Below are positions 30,957 to 42,273 of a DNA stretch of 64,000 nucleotides, piece by piece (within the stretch, counting starts at the first letter, position 1; each line of letters opens with the position of its first letter). Location of the stretch: positions 980,815-1,044,814 of the forward strand of contig NW_003314265.1 in the NCBI RefSeq assembly GCF_000143415.4. Reading direction: 5' to 3'. Under the pieces are notes generated by a model. That model had not been told where the DNA came from. It made no database searches and worked only from the letters and a program-made list of their open reading frames with translations. Both the position numbers and the translations under genes were made by a program. Origin of the DNA: Selaginella moellendorffii (taxonomy: Eukaryota; Streptophyta; Lycopodiopsida; Selaginellales; Selaginellaceae).

Positions 30957-33359
30957 TCAAGGATCATCGTCGTGCAGTGGAACATAAAACTGGGAGCTCG
31001 AAAGAAGCACAATGGCGTCAGGTCCTTCAGAGAACGAGCCAAACAAGTTGGCGCCTGGAGGCGGGATTCCGGGATTTCCTAGCAAGTCGAGTCGCTTCAT
31101 CCTCCCTGCAGCCGGAAGAATGTGAGATGGATCCATAAAAGAAAAAGATGTCAAAAGTACCACCAAGGGCTGCCTTCGTCTGCAGCGCAGAAGCAAGACG
31201 CTTCATAGCCTCAACGTTGAGAAGATTGAAGCTCGCATTGATGTCTGTAAGTACACCCTGACCTTTGGAGATGACTGCATGTAATAATTCTGCTCCAGGA
31301 AAAGCAATCCTGTTTTTGCTGAGATGAAAACCGCAAAGGTTAATAACATAATGGTTTCGTTTAGGAAATCCCACCTTATGTTCAGATGTTCCAGTGTCTG
31401 GTTCTGAATTAAAGCTGATGCTAGCTCCGAAGAGCAGCCCAGGGAACCAAGTCCAATCTCAGAAATATCAAGCTCTTTCACGGCACTTTTCTGAAGATAT
31501 TTTGCAAGAACCGCAGAGCCACTCCTACCAAAACTGTTATCTGCAACGGACAAGGAACGCAACCTGTGATTGGTTGAAACCAAGGAATCCAAAAGTGAAG
31601 ATAGCCCGTTCCAGCTTAATTCACAGCCAGCGACGTTCAGTTCCATAAGTGCAGAGAGACTTGTCTGTAAGCAGCAAGCAACAGACCTGTATCGAAAAGA
31701 TCTAAATGTGCAAGAGAACATACAAAATACTTGAATAGCTTACTTGATACCCTCATCGGCCACTGGATTGTCGCTCAAGTTTAAAGTGTGCAGGTGTGGT
31801 AGACATTTCAAGTAATGAACAAGGTTCTGAACACACGCAGAACTCAAGAAACAAGATCTGTACGAAGTAAAGCGGTTAGAACCTATCATGCACCTTTGAA
31901 ACTCTTTTTCTTACTTCAGGTTGAGAACCTTAAGTCCAGGTGTGAATGGGAGTTGCTTAACCGCACAGTTGATAAAAAACTGGTTGACTGTGGGAGATTC
32001 AAAACAGCTTTCTAGCTGCCAGAAAGACGTTAGAGAAGAAAACATACTAATCAAAGAAGCTATTACCAGATTGTCTGCAAAATCAAGGGTATCAAGCGAA
32101 GAGAGGGAGAACAGCTCGACTACGATAGAGCTTGTAAATTGCGTGTGCATTCTATTGCTGACGAGATGCACGCATGCTAGAGACCTGTAAGACAACATTT
32201 TCCAATGATCACTAAGTAAAGAAAGAGGTAATAAGCTTGCCTGCAACTTCTTAAAAACTGTTGCATTTCCAACGACGCCCACGGAACCTGAATGCTTGAG
32301 CAAGTGATGGCGAAATCACTCAAAACATCAGCTGATTTTAGCATGCCCAGTAAAGTGTTGAAATCTTGTTCAAAAAACTTGCAGTAATGAAACTCAAGCC
32401 GTCGAAGAGCTCTGACGTTACGAGCTAGAAGGTTAATTATAAGACCGAACTGCACGAAGGAAATAAAGTAGAGCATTTTCTTTCCTGAATACACAAACCT
32501 GTGTAGATGTTTTGATGTTCAAGAACGAAAGGCTCGCTAGTTCGGCTGAATCAAATAGACTCTGTCAAGCAGAGAAACATCAATAAAGTTGAAAACAAAC
32601 AAGAGATTTTTACCAGTAGTTCGCTGGAACATAGAACGCTCCGTAAGCGTAAGGACCTTTCAAAAGTCAATGTTAAACAAGAATGAACTTTTGTGAGCGG
32701 AAAACTACTTACTTCACATATCTCGAAAGTAGAGGTATCGTGTTTTTCAAGGACGTGAAATCGCTGTCCTCGCAGCAGGCAGCATTCCTCGCACCAATCC
32801 TGTACACCAAAGCCTCTGAATTTCTACAGGCAACTCAAAACTAATCCACAAACATAAAAAAGCTTGACACCAGAAACTGATACCTGGTACAAGAAGATCT
32901 CCTATCTGGCCATCGAAATTTGGAGCAGCGAGCTTAGTCGTTACAGCATTGAGGCAGCTAAATACAAAGCGATGAGTAAACAGGAGAGACCAAACAAGTC
33001 ATTTTTCCTTACGCTTGGACGTGAGCTTCCCAGTAAGCATCCTTCCAGGTACCGTGCTTGAGCAAAGTATTGTGATGGCATTCAGCCAAACTTTTCCATG
33101 CCAGCGAGAAGCCTTCCTCGTACTGTCTGGGAACAACGAAAAAAAAATCAAAGAACTGCCAGTAGAATCCTTACCCCGAGGCACATTGCTCCAAATAATG
33201 CAGCGGCAGGGGAGGCAGCTCCAGCAAAATCTTGCACAGCAAGTCGAGAGGCAAATCCAGCGTCTGCGCCTGCGCGCTAAAATCTGATTGATCGATCAAA
33301 TCAAATGTCCTCTCTCGCCGCAAATAATCCATCTCACCTTCGCTGAGGATCGCCGCCAT
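30957..33359 (-). CDS. Leucine-rich-repeat protein, ribonuclease-inhibitor type
   Basis: A multi-exon gene. The first five exons join in phase: 33175..33359, 33013..33126, 32884..32957, 32713..32815, 32614..32656. The last begins at 31105 and ends at 30957. I did not fix every middle exon. The N-terminus contains LPLDLLCKILLELPPLPL, an F-box-like helix pair, then EEGFSLAWKSLAECHHNTLL. LRRs follow: SLRLRSVLCSSEL, LRRLEFHYCKFFEQDF, LDTLDFADNL, LKVLNLK, LHTLNLSDNPVADEG, ALMELNVAGCELS, LRSLSVADNSFG, VKELDISEIGLG, MKRLDLLGN. The C-terminus is LSSSQFYVPLHDDDP. Perhaps a substrate adaptor or scaffold. Family not identified. Confidence 0.8.
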
Positions 33360-33454
33360 TCTACTGCAGCAAACATCTAGGAGCATCGGCGCCCGGGCGG
33401 GCACCATCGCGTCGCCTCGCCGGAGCTTTCAAAAGCCCTAAAGAGAAAATAGTA

Positions 33455-33628
33455 GTAAGGCATATTAAACGAATCTTTCAAGCTATACGAGGCTGGAGCT
33501 CCAAAATCCGCTCGCTCCTCTCGACATCGCCATTCTACACGCTCCAAGCATCGTCGGGCTCCAAGCCCATCTTCTTCACAACATTCTTGGCCTCCTCCAG
33601 CCACTCCATTGCTGGCTGGAGCCTGTGA
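33455..33628 (-). pseudogene. Fragment of the PPR gene at 35490-37283
   Basis: It matches the 3' end of the PPR gene 2 kb away (AAGGCATATT-AACGAATCTT, GAGGCTGGAGCTCCAAAA, CTCCTCTCGACATCGCCAT, CGTCGGGCTCCAAGCCCATC, CTGGAGCCTGTGATCAT-like), but with at least four internal pieces missing. Remaining peptide parts are VKKMGLEPDD, DVERSER and SLKDSFNMP. Not functional. Confidence 0.85.
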
Positions 33629-34371
33629 TCATTTTTGTCTCGTTATGTATTATATTGACACACTTATTTTATAAATTATTTGTAAAAAGTGTTCAGATCT
33701 GTTAATTATTTGCATTTATAGAATGTAGAGATTGTTCTATTTCATATTTAATAAGTTATCTCTTGGGTAGAAAAAAGAATTTTATATTATTAAAAAAAAA
33801 TTGATTTGCTTAGGGTAGTGAATATACCTAAAATATGTTTGGGTATTTTAGAATTTTCTACCATCTAACAGTTGTTTTTTTATTTAGATAATCTTGTATT
33901 TATAATTTATAAACATGTTTATAATCTATAAACTTTGTTAAACCCTTTTTAGTATATTCTTTTTTATTCTATCATCTAATGGTTGATATGTAATAAAGTT
34001 AATCTTGTGTTTATAAATTTAAGATTAACTTTTATAAATTTATATACATGCTTATAATTATAAACTTCATTTGATAAAAATAATTAAGCAAACCAAGTGT
34101 TGTTACATGCAACGCGTAGCAATTTATTAATTGATTGAGAAATAAATTAATAATTAATAGAGGTTTAGGGTTTAACTCCTGAATTTAATTTACTGTTCAT
34201 TAGAAAACTTTGACAGGATATTCTTTGGTATAACAAAAATACTCTAAGAATATTCTAGTCAACGGTGGGCTTTTCGTTGACTTGGCTCCCCGTTTGTGCA
34301 AATCCCTCCTGCTGGAAACTCCTGGCCGGCCAGCGAAGCTCAGCCATGTCTTCCACATTCCTACCTTAACC
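33629..34371. other. AT-rich intergenic DNA
   Basis: No gene seen. Very AT-rich, with several diverged short repeats of TAATCTTGTATTTATAA type (about 33888, 33997). Confidence 0.6.
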
Positions 34372-34696
34372 TTACAATGACATGGCTGAGAAAAGTTCTG
34401 TTAAAAACAGAGTAACAACAGGTGAATCAAATTTTGGAACTGTGATCGTGATCAGTCCGGCCGGCTCATCCACAGCAACTCTCGCTTCCAAGACCCCAGA
34501 AGTAGCATCAAATTTGAAGCTGCGACAAATATACAGGTACCAGACTCTCAGTGTCAAAAGGCGCCTCGACCTTCTTCCAATCGGCCCTGCACAACAAGCA
34601 GGCTGCAACTGAATGATTCCACAACAATCGTATCGCCCTCGGCTCCTGTTGACTACGACACCCGCAGCTTACGATGTACCGGATCTGGCACCATTT

Positions 34697-35420
34697 CATT
34701 GAGCATACACAGGACAAAGAGGCCTACGACCGAGTTTACACTGAGCTTGAAGCAGCGAACGTGTATGTGGCACCTCAAATTTGGGAAGTCCTCTGGAATC
34801 AGCCACCAGCTCTGCTCTGACCACCACGTCCTCGAGATAGCCTATCGTACTCTCGCCGGCGAATTTGTCTGTTGGCATTGCGTCCCTGCCCCCGCCTTCA
34901 GCACTGTCAGCTATGGTAATCAAAGTTAGAAGAGAACCTGAGAAACTGATACCAAAACTCTCCAAGTAAATGTTGCCAAAGCCATGCACGTTGTACTTAT
35001 CCAGTTCCTTGTTCGTGGCGACTCTTCTCACACTCTCTTGCAGGCTCGGGCCGTCGGGCAGGCCAAGAAACAGATTTTTTTCGGCCTGGCAGATTGCAAA
35101 TTTGAGGAAGTCGAAACAAGGATTTGACTCCTCGCTGTAGCCATACTTCTGATCGCTCGAACAAGATCAAGCTGCAAAACTCACACCCACAAAACTCACA
35201 ACTGTAACAAAACATGTAAAGAAGAAGAGCGTACCAGCCCTGAATCCCGCGGCATGGGCAGTTCCTGTGAGAAAGAGTGGAGTGCGGGGATATTTCTGAG
35301 GTAGTCCCGGTAGTGATCATAATCGGCAGGCCTGAACTCGGTGTAGTCGTCACCCAGCAGCTCTGGTGAGCCTGCCTCTTCCCTCGGCCATAAACCCTTT
35401 TGGGTTGGCGCTACTAATTT
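34697..35420 (-). CDS. Unrecognised gene or gene remnant
   Basis: Two coding-looking blocks lie on the minus strand. One reads SPELLGDDYTEFRPADYDHY and RNIPALHSFSQELPMPRDSG, ending at a GT donor near 35235. The next, after an AG acceptor near 35140, reads YGYSEESNPCFDFLKFAICQ, AEKNLFLGLPDGPSL and NKELDKYNVHGFGNIYLES and may end at a stop near 34697. Sequence on the left (34372-34608) could hold a further exon. No start Met is clear in the first block and no family is recognised. It lies between a PPR fragment and its parent, so it may be part of a broken locus. Boundaries are approximate. Confidence 0.4.
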
Positions 35421-35489
35421 TGTAAAATTTCTCTTTTTATTATTACATGTTTAAGATCGACAATGGTGATCTTGCCAAAAACCACAATA

Positions 35490-37283
35490 TTAAGGCATAT
35501 TCAACGAATCTTTCAAGCTATTACACAGCACAATGTAAGCCTCGCTGTTATGAGGCTGGAGCTCCAAAACTTTCCTTGCGATCCTCTCGCTCCTCTCGAC
35601 ATCGCCATACATTTTACACGCTCCAAGCAAGCACGCCCAGATCCCATCGTCGGGCTCCAAGCCCATCTTCTTCACAAAGTTCTCGGCCTCCTCCAGCCAC
35701 CCTGCTCGTCCCAGCATGTCCGTGACGCAGCTGTAGTGCTCCATCGCCGGCTCAAGCCTGTGATCATCCCGGATCGACGTAAAGATCTCGCAGCCTTGCT
35801 TCACCAAACCGGCGTGGCTACACATCGAGAGAACGCTGATGAAAGTCACCCTGTCCGGCTTGGATCCATCCAGCAGCATCCGGCCCAGCAGCTCCAGCGA
35901 TTCATCGGCGTCGCCGTTCTGGGTGTGCACCGCGATGATCGAGTTCCAGGCCACCGCGCACTTGTGCTTGAGCTGCTTGAAAGCTTGTCTCGCGTCTCCG
36001 ACGCTCCCACACCTCCCGTACATGGAGACAACCGCGCTGACAGTGACGGGGTCGTCGATCTTCTCGGAGCTGATCTTCGCGTGGAGAAATCTCGCGTCTG
36101 GAAGCGCTGCCTTCTCCGAGCACGCGTTGGCGAGCGTGAGATACGTGACCCTGTTCGGCCTCACGGAGCTTTGCTGCTGCATCTGCCGAAAAAGATCGAA
36201 CGCCAGCCTCGGCTGCCCGTTCTCGGCATAGCCCCCGATCATGGCGGTCCATAAAACCACGTCTCGCTGGATCATCCGGTCGAACACCACCTTCGCCTGC
36301 TCGATCTCTCCGCATTTGCTGTACATGTTTACCAACGCAGTCCCGACCACCATGTCCGACTCGAGTCCTTTCTCGCCAGCCATCCCGTGAATCACTTTGC
36401 CGTGGCGTAGCATCGCTGGATCTCCACAGGCGTTGAGCGCCGAGGCCAAAGTTATGTCGCACAGAGCGACGCCCTCGAGCACCATCTTGTGGAAGAGCAC
36501 CAAGGCTTCGCTGGACGAGTTCTCCGAGTAAGCAGTGATCATCGCGGTGTATGAGATCCGGTCGTGAGCTTCGATTGACTCGAAGGCCGCTCTCGCGAGC
36601 TCCAGGCTCCGGCATTTGCTATACATCCCAAGAACTGCAGTGCCAACCACGGTGTGAGATCCAAATCCAGCCTCTACAATGCATTCGTGCACGAACCTGG
36701 CATTGCCGAGAGATCCTAGAGCCCCAGCGGTGTTGACAATCGATGTGAAAGTGATCCTGTCCGGCGAGACCCCCGAGAGAAGCATCTTACGGAACAAGAC
36801 CATCGCATCGCCAAAATGCCCGGCAAAGGTAAATGCCGAGATGAGAGAAGTCCATGCCACAACGTTCTGGTCCTTCATCCGATCGAAGACGTCGAGCGCC
36901 AGATCCGTGCAGCCACACCGCAGATACATCTGGATGACGATGTTTTCCAGCAGCGATTCGTCAGGCCTCTCGTCTTGAAGGAGCGATTCCCTCATGACGA
37001 GCCCGTGAACGCGCTTACCCTCGGGAAGAGCTCGCAGATCGCTACAGGCCGTGAGAATCGCCGCGCAAGCCGAAATTTCTGCCTGGACCTCCCGGGCCTC
37101 CATCTGCTCCAGCAGCCGCTTCATCTCCGCCCATTCTTGCGGCGTCGGGATCTCGCGGCGCAGGCTCTTCTTGATCCCAACCTTCCCGCTGCTGCTGTTG
37201 GATCGATCTCTTGGCGAGGAGGAATTTGGCGCCCATCGATCGATCGATCGATCGAGCACGGAATGCGCGGCATGACTAGCCAT
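35490..37283 (-). CDS. PLS-class PPR protein, ends after the E motif
   Basis: Intronless, 597 aa. Repeats show IQMYLRCG, WTSLISAFTFAG, LGMYSKCR, VNMYSKCG, WTAMIGGYAENG and VSMYGRCG. The E motif IWACLLGACKMYGDVERSER is present, but the protein stops soon after with LCNSLKDSLNMP, so E+ and DYW are absent. Such truncated E-type proteins need a separate DYW partner for editing. The leader holds many Ser and Arg (SSSPRDRSNSSSGK). A GATC repeat (about 37236-37256) encodes part of this leader. A degraded copy of the 3' end lies at 33,455. Confidence 0.88.
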   Translation of the reverse strand: MASHAAHSVLDRSIDRWAPNSSSPRDRSNSSSGKVGIKKSLRREIPTPQEWAEMKRLLEQMEAREVQAEISACAAILTACSDLRALPEGKRVHGLVMRESLLQDERPDESLLENIVIQMYLRCGCTDLALDVFDRMKDQNVVAWTSLISAFTFAGHFGDAMVLFRKMLLSGVSPDRITFTSIVNTAGALGSLGNARFVHECIVEAGFGSHTVVGTAVLGMYSKCRSLELARAAFESIEAHDRISYTAMITAYSENSSSEALVLFHKMVLEGVALCDITLASALNACGDPAMLRHGKVIHGMAGEKGLESDMVVGTALVNMYSKCGEIEQAKVVFDRMIQRDVVLWTAMIGGYAENGQPRLAFDLFRQMQQQSSVRPNRVTYLTLANACSEKAALPDARFLHAKISSEKIDDPVTVSAVVSMYGRCGSVGDARQAFKQLKHKCAVAWNSIIAVHTQNGDADESLELLGRMLLDGSKPDRVTFISVLSMCSHAGLVKQGCEIFTSIRDDHRLEPAMEHYSCVTDMLGRAGWLEEAENFVKKMGLEPDDGIWACLLGACKMYGDVERSERIARKVLELQPHNSEAYIVLCNSLKDSLNMP

Positions 37284-37382
37284 TCAAACCCATGAACCCT
37301 AAACTCTGAAGTCAAGAGCATCACGACACGAATGCGATACTTCGATAGTCCAGTCTAGCGCTAGGGATTGCGACTGGCAGCG

Positions 37383-38949
37383 ATGGAAGGGCATCTTGCT
37401 TTCGCGGCGATCATCTTGGGGTTTCTACTGTTCGTGTTACGCGCAAGAAAATCGCGAGATCGAGCAGCGCTCCCTCCAGGTCCGTTCCAATGGCCCTTGA
37501 TCGGCTGCTTGCCCTCCTTCCCCTTCCATCACAGACACCGCGGATTCTTGGAGCTCTCCAAGAAATTCGGCCCCATTGTCACCATGCCAATTGGCTCCTC
37601 CAAAATCTTCCTCGTCCACGGCAAAGATCTGGCTATGGAGGTTCTCCGATTCAAGGACGCGCAATTCTCGTCCAGGCCGCTGTCCATGACCGGGAAATAC
37701 ATCGGATTCGAGCACAGCGATCCCAATCTCTGCCCGCTCAACGAGAACTGGAGAGTGGTGCGCAAGGCTTTCAGCAACGAGCTCATGGCGCCGTCGCGAT
37801 TGAGCTCCCAGGCATGGCTTCGCCGAGAAGAGGTCCTCAAGATCGTGGACTCCCTGCTAGGAATCACCGGCCACGGGAGAGATTGGGCGAGCGTCGATGT
37901 GAGGAAGATCGCGGAGGGAGTTGTGGGAAGGATCATCATGCGAATGCTCTTTGGCGATCACTACCTCGGGAAGAACATTGACAACCCAGATGCCGGGAGG
38001 ATCACCCGCGAGCTCGAGCGAGAATTCGAGAAATATCTGGCAGAGGGGAACTTCCTGTGGGGAGAACTCAATCTGGCAGACTACTTTCCAGCGCTGGGCA
38101 TTTTCGATCTCCAGGGGCTCGAGGGGAGATTCAAGAGACTGATGAGCAAGCTCGAGCCTCTCTTCACGATGATCATCCAGGAGCACAGGAAGAACACTGT
38201 GATGATCCAGGATGAAAAAGGCAAGGACGTGATCGACGTGCTACTGCAAAACCAGCTCTCGGACAAGCAAATCATGGGAATTCTCAGCGTAGGCTTCTTG
38301 GTTGTTCTTATTCTCTCTCTAACATGCTTTGATGTTATAGGACGCCTTGCTCCCGGGGATCGGCACGACTTCCGCGGCGGTCGAGTGGGCGATGGCGGAG
38401 CTGGCCGCAAATCCCCACACCCTCTCGCGAGCCCAGCAGGAGCTTGACAGCGTCGTGGGAAGATCACGGCTCATGGACGAATCGGCCATTCCATCGCTCC
38501 CCTATCTCCAAGCCATCGCCAAGGAAGTTCTCCGCCTCCATCCCTCGGCACCGCTGGACGACCCCCACCTCAACGAGGAGGAATCCTCCCTGGGCGGCTA
38601 CGCCATCCCCGCGAAATCCACCATCTTCGTCAATCTCTGGGCGCTGGGGCGGGACGATCGGCTGTGGAGCGACGCGTCGCGATTCGATCCGGACAGATTC
38701 CTCGGCACGGAGATTGGCGTCCATGGCAGCCACTTCGAGCTCCTCCCATTCTCGTCGGGCCGGAGGCGATGCCCGGCCCACGCGCTCGCGATGATCAAGC
38801 TCCAGCACATCGTCGGCGCCCTCGTGCACGGATTCGACTGGAGTAGCGCCGGCGCGGTGGATCTCATCGAGGGCAATGGAATCATCGCCAGCCCTAGAAC
38901 TCCGCTGAGGCTGCGAGCAAGACGAAGACTAGACGACGAAGCATATTAG
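37383..38949 (+). CDS. Cytochrome P450, A-type (CYP71 clan-like)
   Basis: Two exons, 37383..38288 and 38341..38949, 504 aa. An N-terminal membrane anchor (LAFAAIILGFLLFVL) is followed by the Pro hinge PPGPFQWPLIGCLPSF. The K helix has KEVLRLHP (ExxR) and the PERF-like motif is FDPDRF. The haem loop reads FSSGRRRCPA, where the last Gly of FxxGxRxCxG is Ala. The I-helix motif reads GIGTTS, so the usual acid before the conserved Thr is Gly. Both changes touch oxygen activation or the haem loop, so it may be an unusual P450. Endoplasmic reticulum location is expected. The substrate cannot be told. An upstream in-frame Met (37368) is less likely. Confidence 0.9.
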
Positions 38950-39146
38950 CCGCATTAAGTATATTCGTAAGAATCGTGGTTAAGCATATTCTTAGGAATC
39001 GTTTGGGCCACTTGGCCACCTTGTTTAGGACCACCCTTCTCATTGTATAAATGTGGCCACTGGGGACCATTAGGGTTTCATATTGTGGTAGTATAGGGGG
39101 GAAGGAGAGCGCATTTTAGCGCGCGCTCTCTTTAGGTAGGAAAAAA

Positions 39147-41723
39147 ATGGCGGTGGCGCCAAATCCAACGACGCCACTGGATGGAGCGAGGTGGAGCGCG
39201 AGCTGCGAGAGCAGCGGGCGGGACGGCGATGAGGCGCGGGCGGGATTGGAATTCGCAGCGTCGGATGGGAGGATTGGTGGGAGCGCCAAGGAGCAGCTGC
39301 TGGAGGAGCTCGTCTATGGCGAGTGGGATGAGGCGGACGAGGAGGAGGACGAGGATTGGGAGCCCGGGTCGACGCTGGAGCTCCGGGTGCGATGGTTTTG
39401 TGTTAATTGCACAATGCCCAATGTGGAAGAGAGCACGCATTGCAAGGTGCGTCTAAGGGCTTTCATTGTCTCGCTGTGCTTAGCGTCTTTTCTTCTTTCT
39501 TTCCGACATTCCCAGCTTTGTTCGGAGCATCGCTACTCTGGAATTTTGAATCAAGGACACTTGGCGCCAGCATTTACTCAAGCTGGCACTGATGAGCTTG
39601 CCAAAGGTGTGATTCTTCGCTGTTTTACTTTGGACATGACAAGCATCTGTTGTCTAGATGTCAAGGCCCTCAAGCGCTTATCCGTGAGGAGAACTGCGAT
39701 TGGATATGATGATCGAATGCTGCTACACGCAGAGGTATGAGACCCAATCACATTGTTGGTGTTCTTTACCTCAGGTGGTCTGTTTGCCACAGTTTCAAAT
39801 GAAATCCAATCCTCATCCAGAAAGGCCAGACCGTCTACGGTCGATCCTGGCGGGCTTTACAGCAGCTGGTGTGCATCCTCCTCCGGCGTTAAGATTGCTA
39901 AAGGTCACCAGTTAATGCCTTGTATTTGGAATGTAGGATTGTATCCAGGGGGGTGCATTCTGATACCTGCAAGAGAGATCACTCGAGTTGAACTGGAGAC
40001 AGTGAGTACTAATGCTTCGAAATTTTTTGTTCTCGATCGCTCATTTTTTTTTTTATGTTCTTTGTTGAGCTCGGCAGGTTCACACACACGAGCACGTCGA
40101 GGTTGTTGAGGCAACGTCGAGTTTAGAATCTAGGTACACTGCTTTTTCTTTGTTTTTCATTTGGTCCACTGAATGACAAGGATGATTGAAAACATCTCGC
40201 GGTTTCTCAGTTACTTTACATCGGACACTTACGCTAACGGTCATTCGGCGTTAGCAGCGAGGCTAGCTGCTGGTGTCTGTGCTGATTTAGCATCAGCGAT
40301 TTTGAGTGGCCAAGTCGACAATGGTTTTGCCTTGGTGAGTGGTGGTTATACTAAACCAGAGATTGCTTTCTGATAATTTTTCCAATATTTTCCGGCAGGT
40401 AAGACCGCCGGGACATCATGCCGAAGGAGCGACCGTGATGGGGTTTTGCTTGCATAATAACGCATGCATAGCTGCCAAAGCATCTCAGGCCGCTGGTGCC
40501 AAGAAAGTTTTGATAGTTGATTGGGTGCGTTCCTGTCACCGCTACCTTCTTTATGTCAAACCTCTTACAACGCGACTTGCAGGATGTTCATCATGGTAAT
40601 GGAACGCAAGAGATTTTCGAGCACGATCCATCCGTACGTGCCTCTTTGTGTGTTTTTCTTTCCATTTTCTACTTTGAAAACTCAGTCTAATTCACGGTGA
40701 TTTGTTGTAGGTGCTGTACATTTCACTACATAGGCATGAAGGAGGCTTGTTTTATCCGGGAAGTGGAGCCGCTCATGAGGTATGTATAGTTTCTCCATTT
40801 ACTTCCGTCTTTCTTGACTTTACGTCTCTTTACTCAACAGGTCGGGTCGGGTCCTGGAGAAGGATTTTCGATAAACATACCATGGCCATGTTCTGGAATT
40901 GGTGACAATGACTACATTGTTGCCTTCCAACATATCGTACTTCCTATAGGTATGTTCGAATGTTCCTACTGTCAAAGTTTCCTGACTACAGTTGGATTTC
41001 AGCAAAGCAGTTTGCACCGGATATTACGATTGTGTCGGCGGGCTTTGACGCCGCACGGGGAGATCCTCTGGGAGGCTGCCAGGTACATGAGCGGCGGCTG
41101 CAAAGATGTTTTTATCACTCACTCCTTCGTTCGCTTGTGTTTCAGGTGACCCCTGCCGGTTTTGCACAGATGACGCAGTTGTTAAGTACAGTTTCTGGGG
41201 GAAAGCTCCTAGTAGTTTTGGAAGGCGGGTATGGTTTTTCTCATGCAAAAAGTATACAATGGTTGTTAACGCCGTTTGTAGATACAACTTGAGGTCGATC
41301 TCTGCCTCTGCGACGGCAGTATTGAGAGTGAGCTTCTTGTGATTTCTATAATGTCTGTGACCGAAAGGAAGTGATTTCGCAGGTTCTGTGCGGAGAGGCC
41401 CCGGAAAGCTTAGACGACGAAGAGCTCCTGCCAAGTGAAGCGGGATGGGCTACAGTGCTCGAGGTTTACGCTGTACAGTCGCGGTATTGGTCAGCTTTGT
41501 GCCTTCCAGCCTTCATGAAGTTCACTTCACAGCACATCAATGGGCACTTGAAAGGTGAGCCAAGCTTTTCTTTTTTTATTTCCTTGTTTTACTCCGAATT
41601 CTTGCTCCTGCCAGTTTGTTTTTGCCTCTCTTTTTTTCTGTCTTCCATTTTTTGTTCTTCTTGCGCTCATCCGGCTCTACTTTTTGGGCAGAGCCTCTTC
41701 TACCTGCTGCCGAAGTTGGATGA
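39147..41723 (+). CDS. HDA15: Class II histone deacetylase, HDA15-type with RanBP2 zinc finger
   Basis: Sixteen exons in phase, 518 aa: 39147..39446, 39516..39606, 39658..39734, 39793..39868, 39937..40001, 40078..40133, 40211..40334, 40399..40524, 40583..40633, 40711..40779, 40841..40949, 41003..41082, 41146..41228, 41282..41327, 41383..41554, 41692..41723. A RanBP2-type finger (WFCVNCTMPNVEESTHCK) ends exon 1, as in Arabidopsis HDA15. The catalytic core is intact: HPERPDRL, RPPGHHAEG, DWDVHHGNGTQ, SAGFDAARGDPLG and LEGGYNL. It removes acetyl groups from histones; HDA15 acts with PIF3 on light-regulated genes in Arabidopsis. The acidic N-terminus (DEADEEEDED) is low in complexity. Confidence 0.94.
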
Positions 41724-42273
41724 CCTGCTTCCTTGGAAAAGCTTGCCCGTCTAGATAGCCTCCATTCCACTCCTTTTGAACCGGGCGAGGAGCATGTATG
41801 CTGCTTCGTTCTCAAATCCAGGGAGAGTGAATGCCGCTAGCCAGACTGCTGAATCCCACAGTGCTTCACTGCTGCGTCCCGAGTCCTGCCTGTAAATTCC
41901 ATCCGGAGAGGCCTGCGATTGATAAGTTGTTTCCCTTTTGGCGGAACAAAAGAATTGATACTTCCAACGCTTTCAGAGAGGTAGCTGCTTCCGGTCCTGT
42001 ATAGCTGCTTGTTTCTTACGTACGTCCTGTTTTCTCGAGTGCCACTGACGCTGTTAACGTGCACAACTTTGACTTCGTGGATGGTTGTAGCATCCAAGCG
42101 GCCAAAGCGTGATAAGCATCCCCGTGTGGTTGCGCGGCCAATCTGGTGGACGTGGGGGCGGAAGAGATTGGTGTATAAACACTGGTTTGGCACCCGGCTG
42201 TGAGCAAGCGCTCCAGTCTGTTGTTGTCTTCTATTGCATTCGAGCAGTTATTTGTAGATGCCACTGAATGGGA
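41724..42273. other. Convergent 3' region between HDA15 and the HPP gene
   Basis: No further gene is recognised. It should contain the 3' UTRs of both converging genes. Confidence 0.55.
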
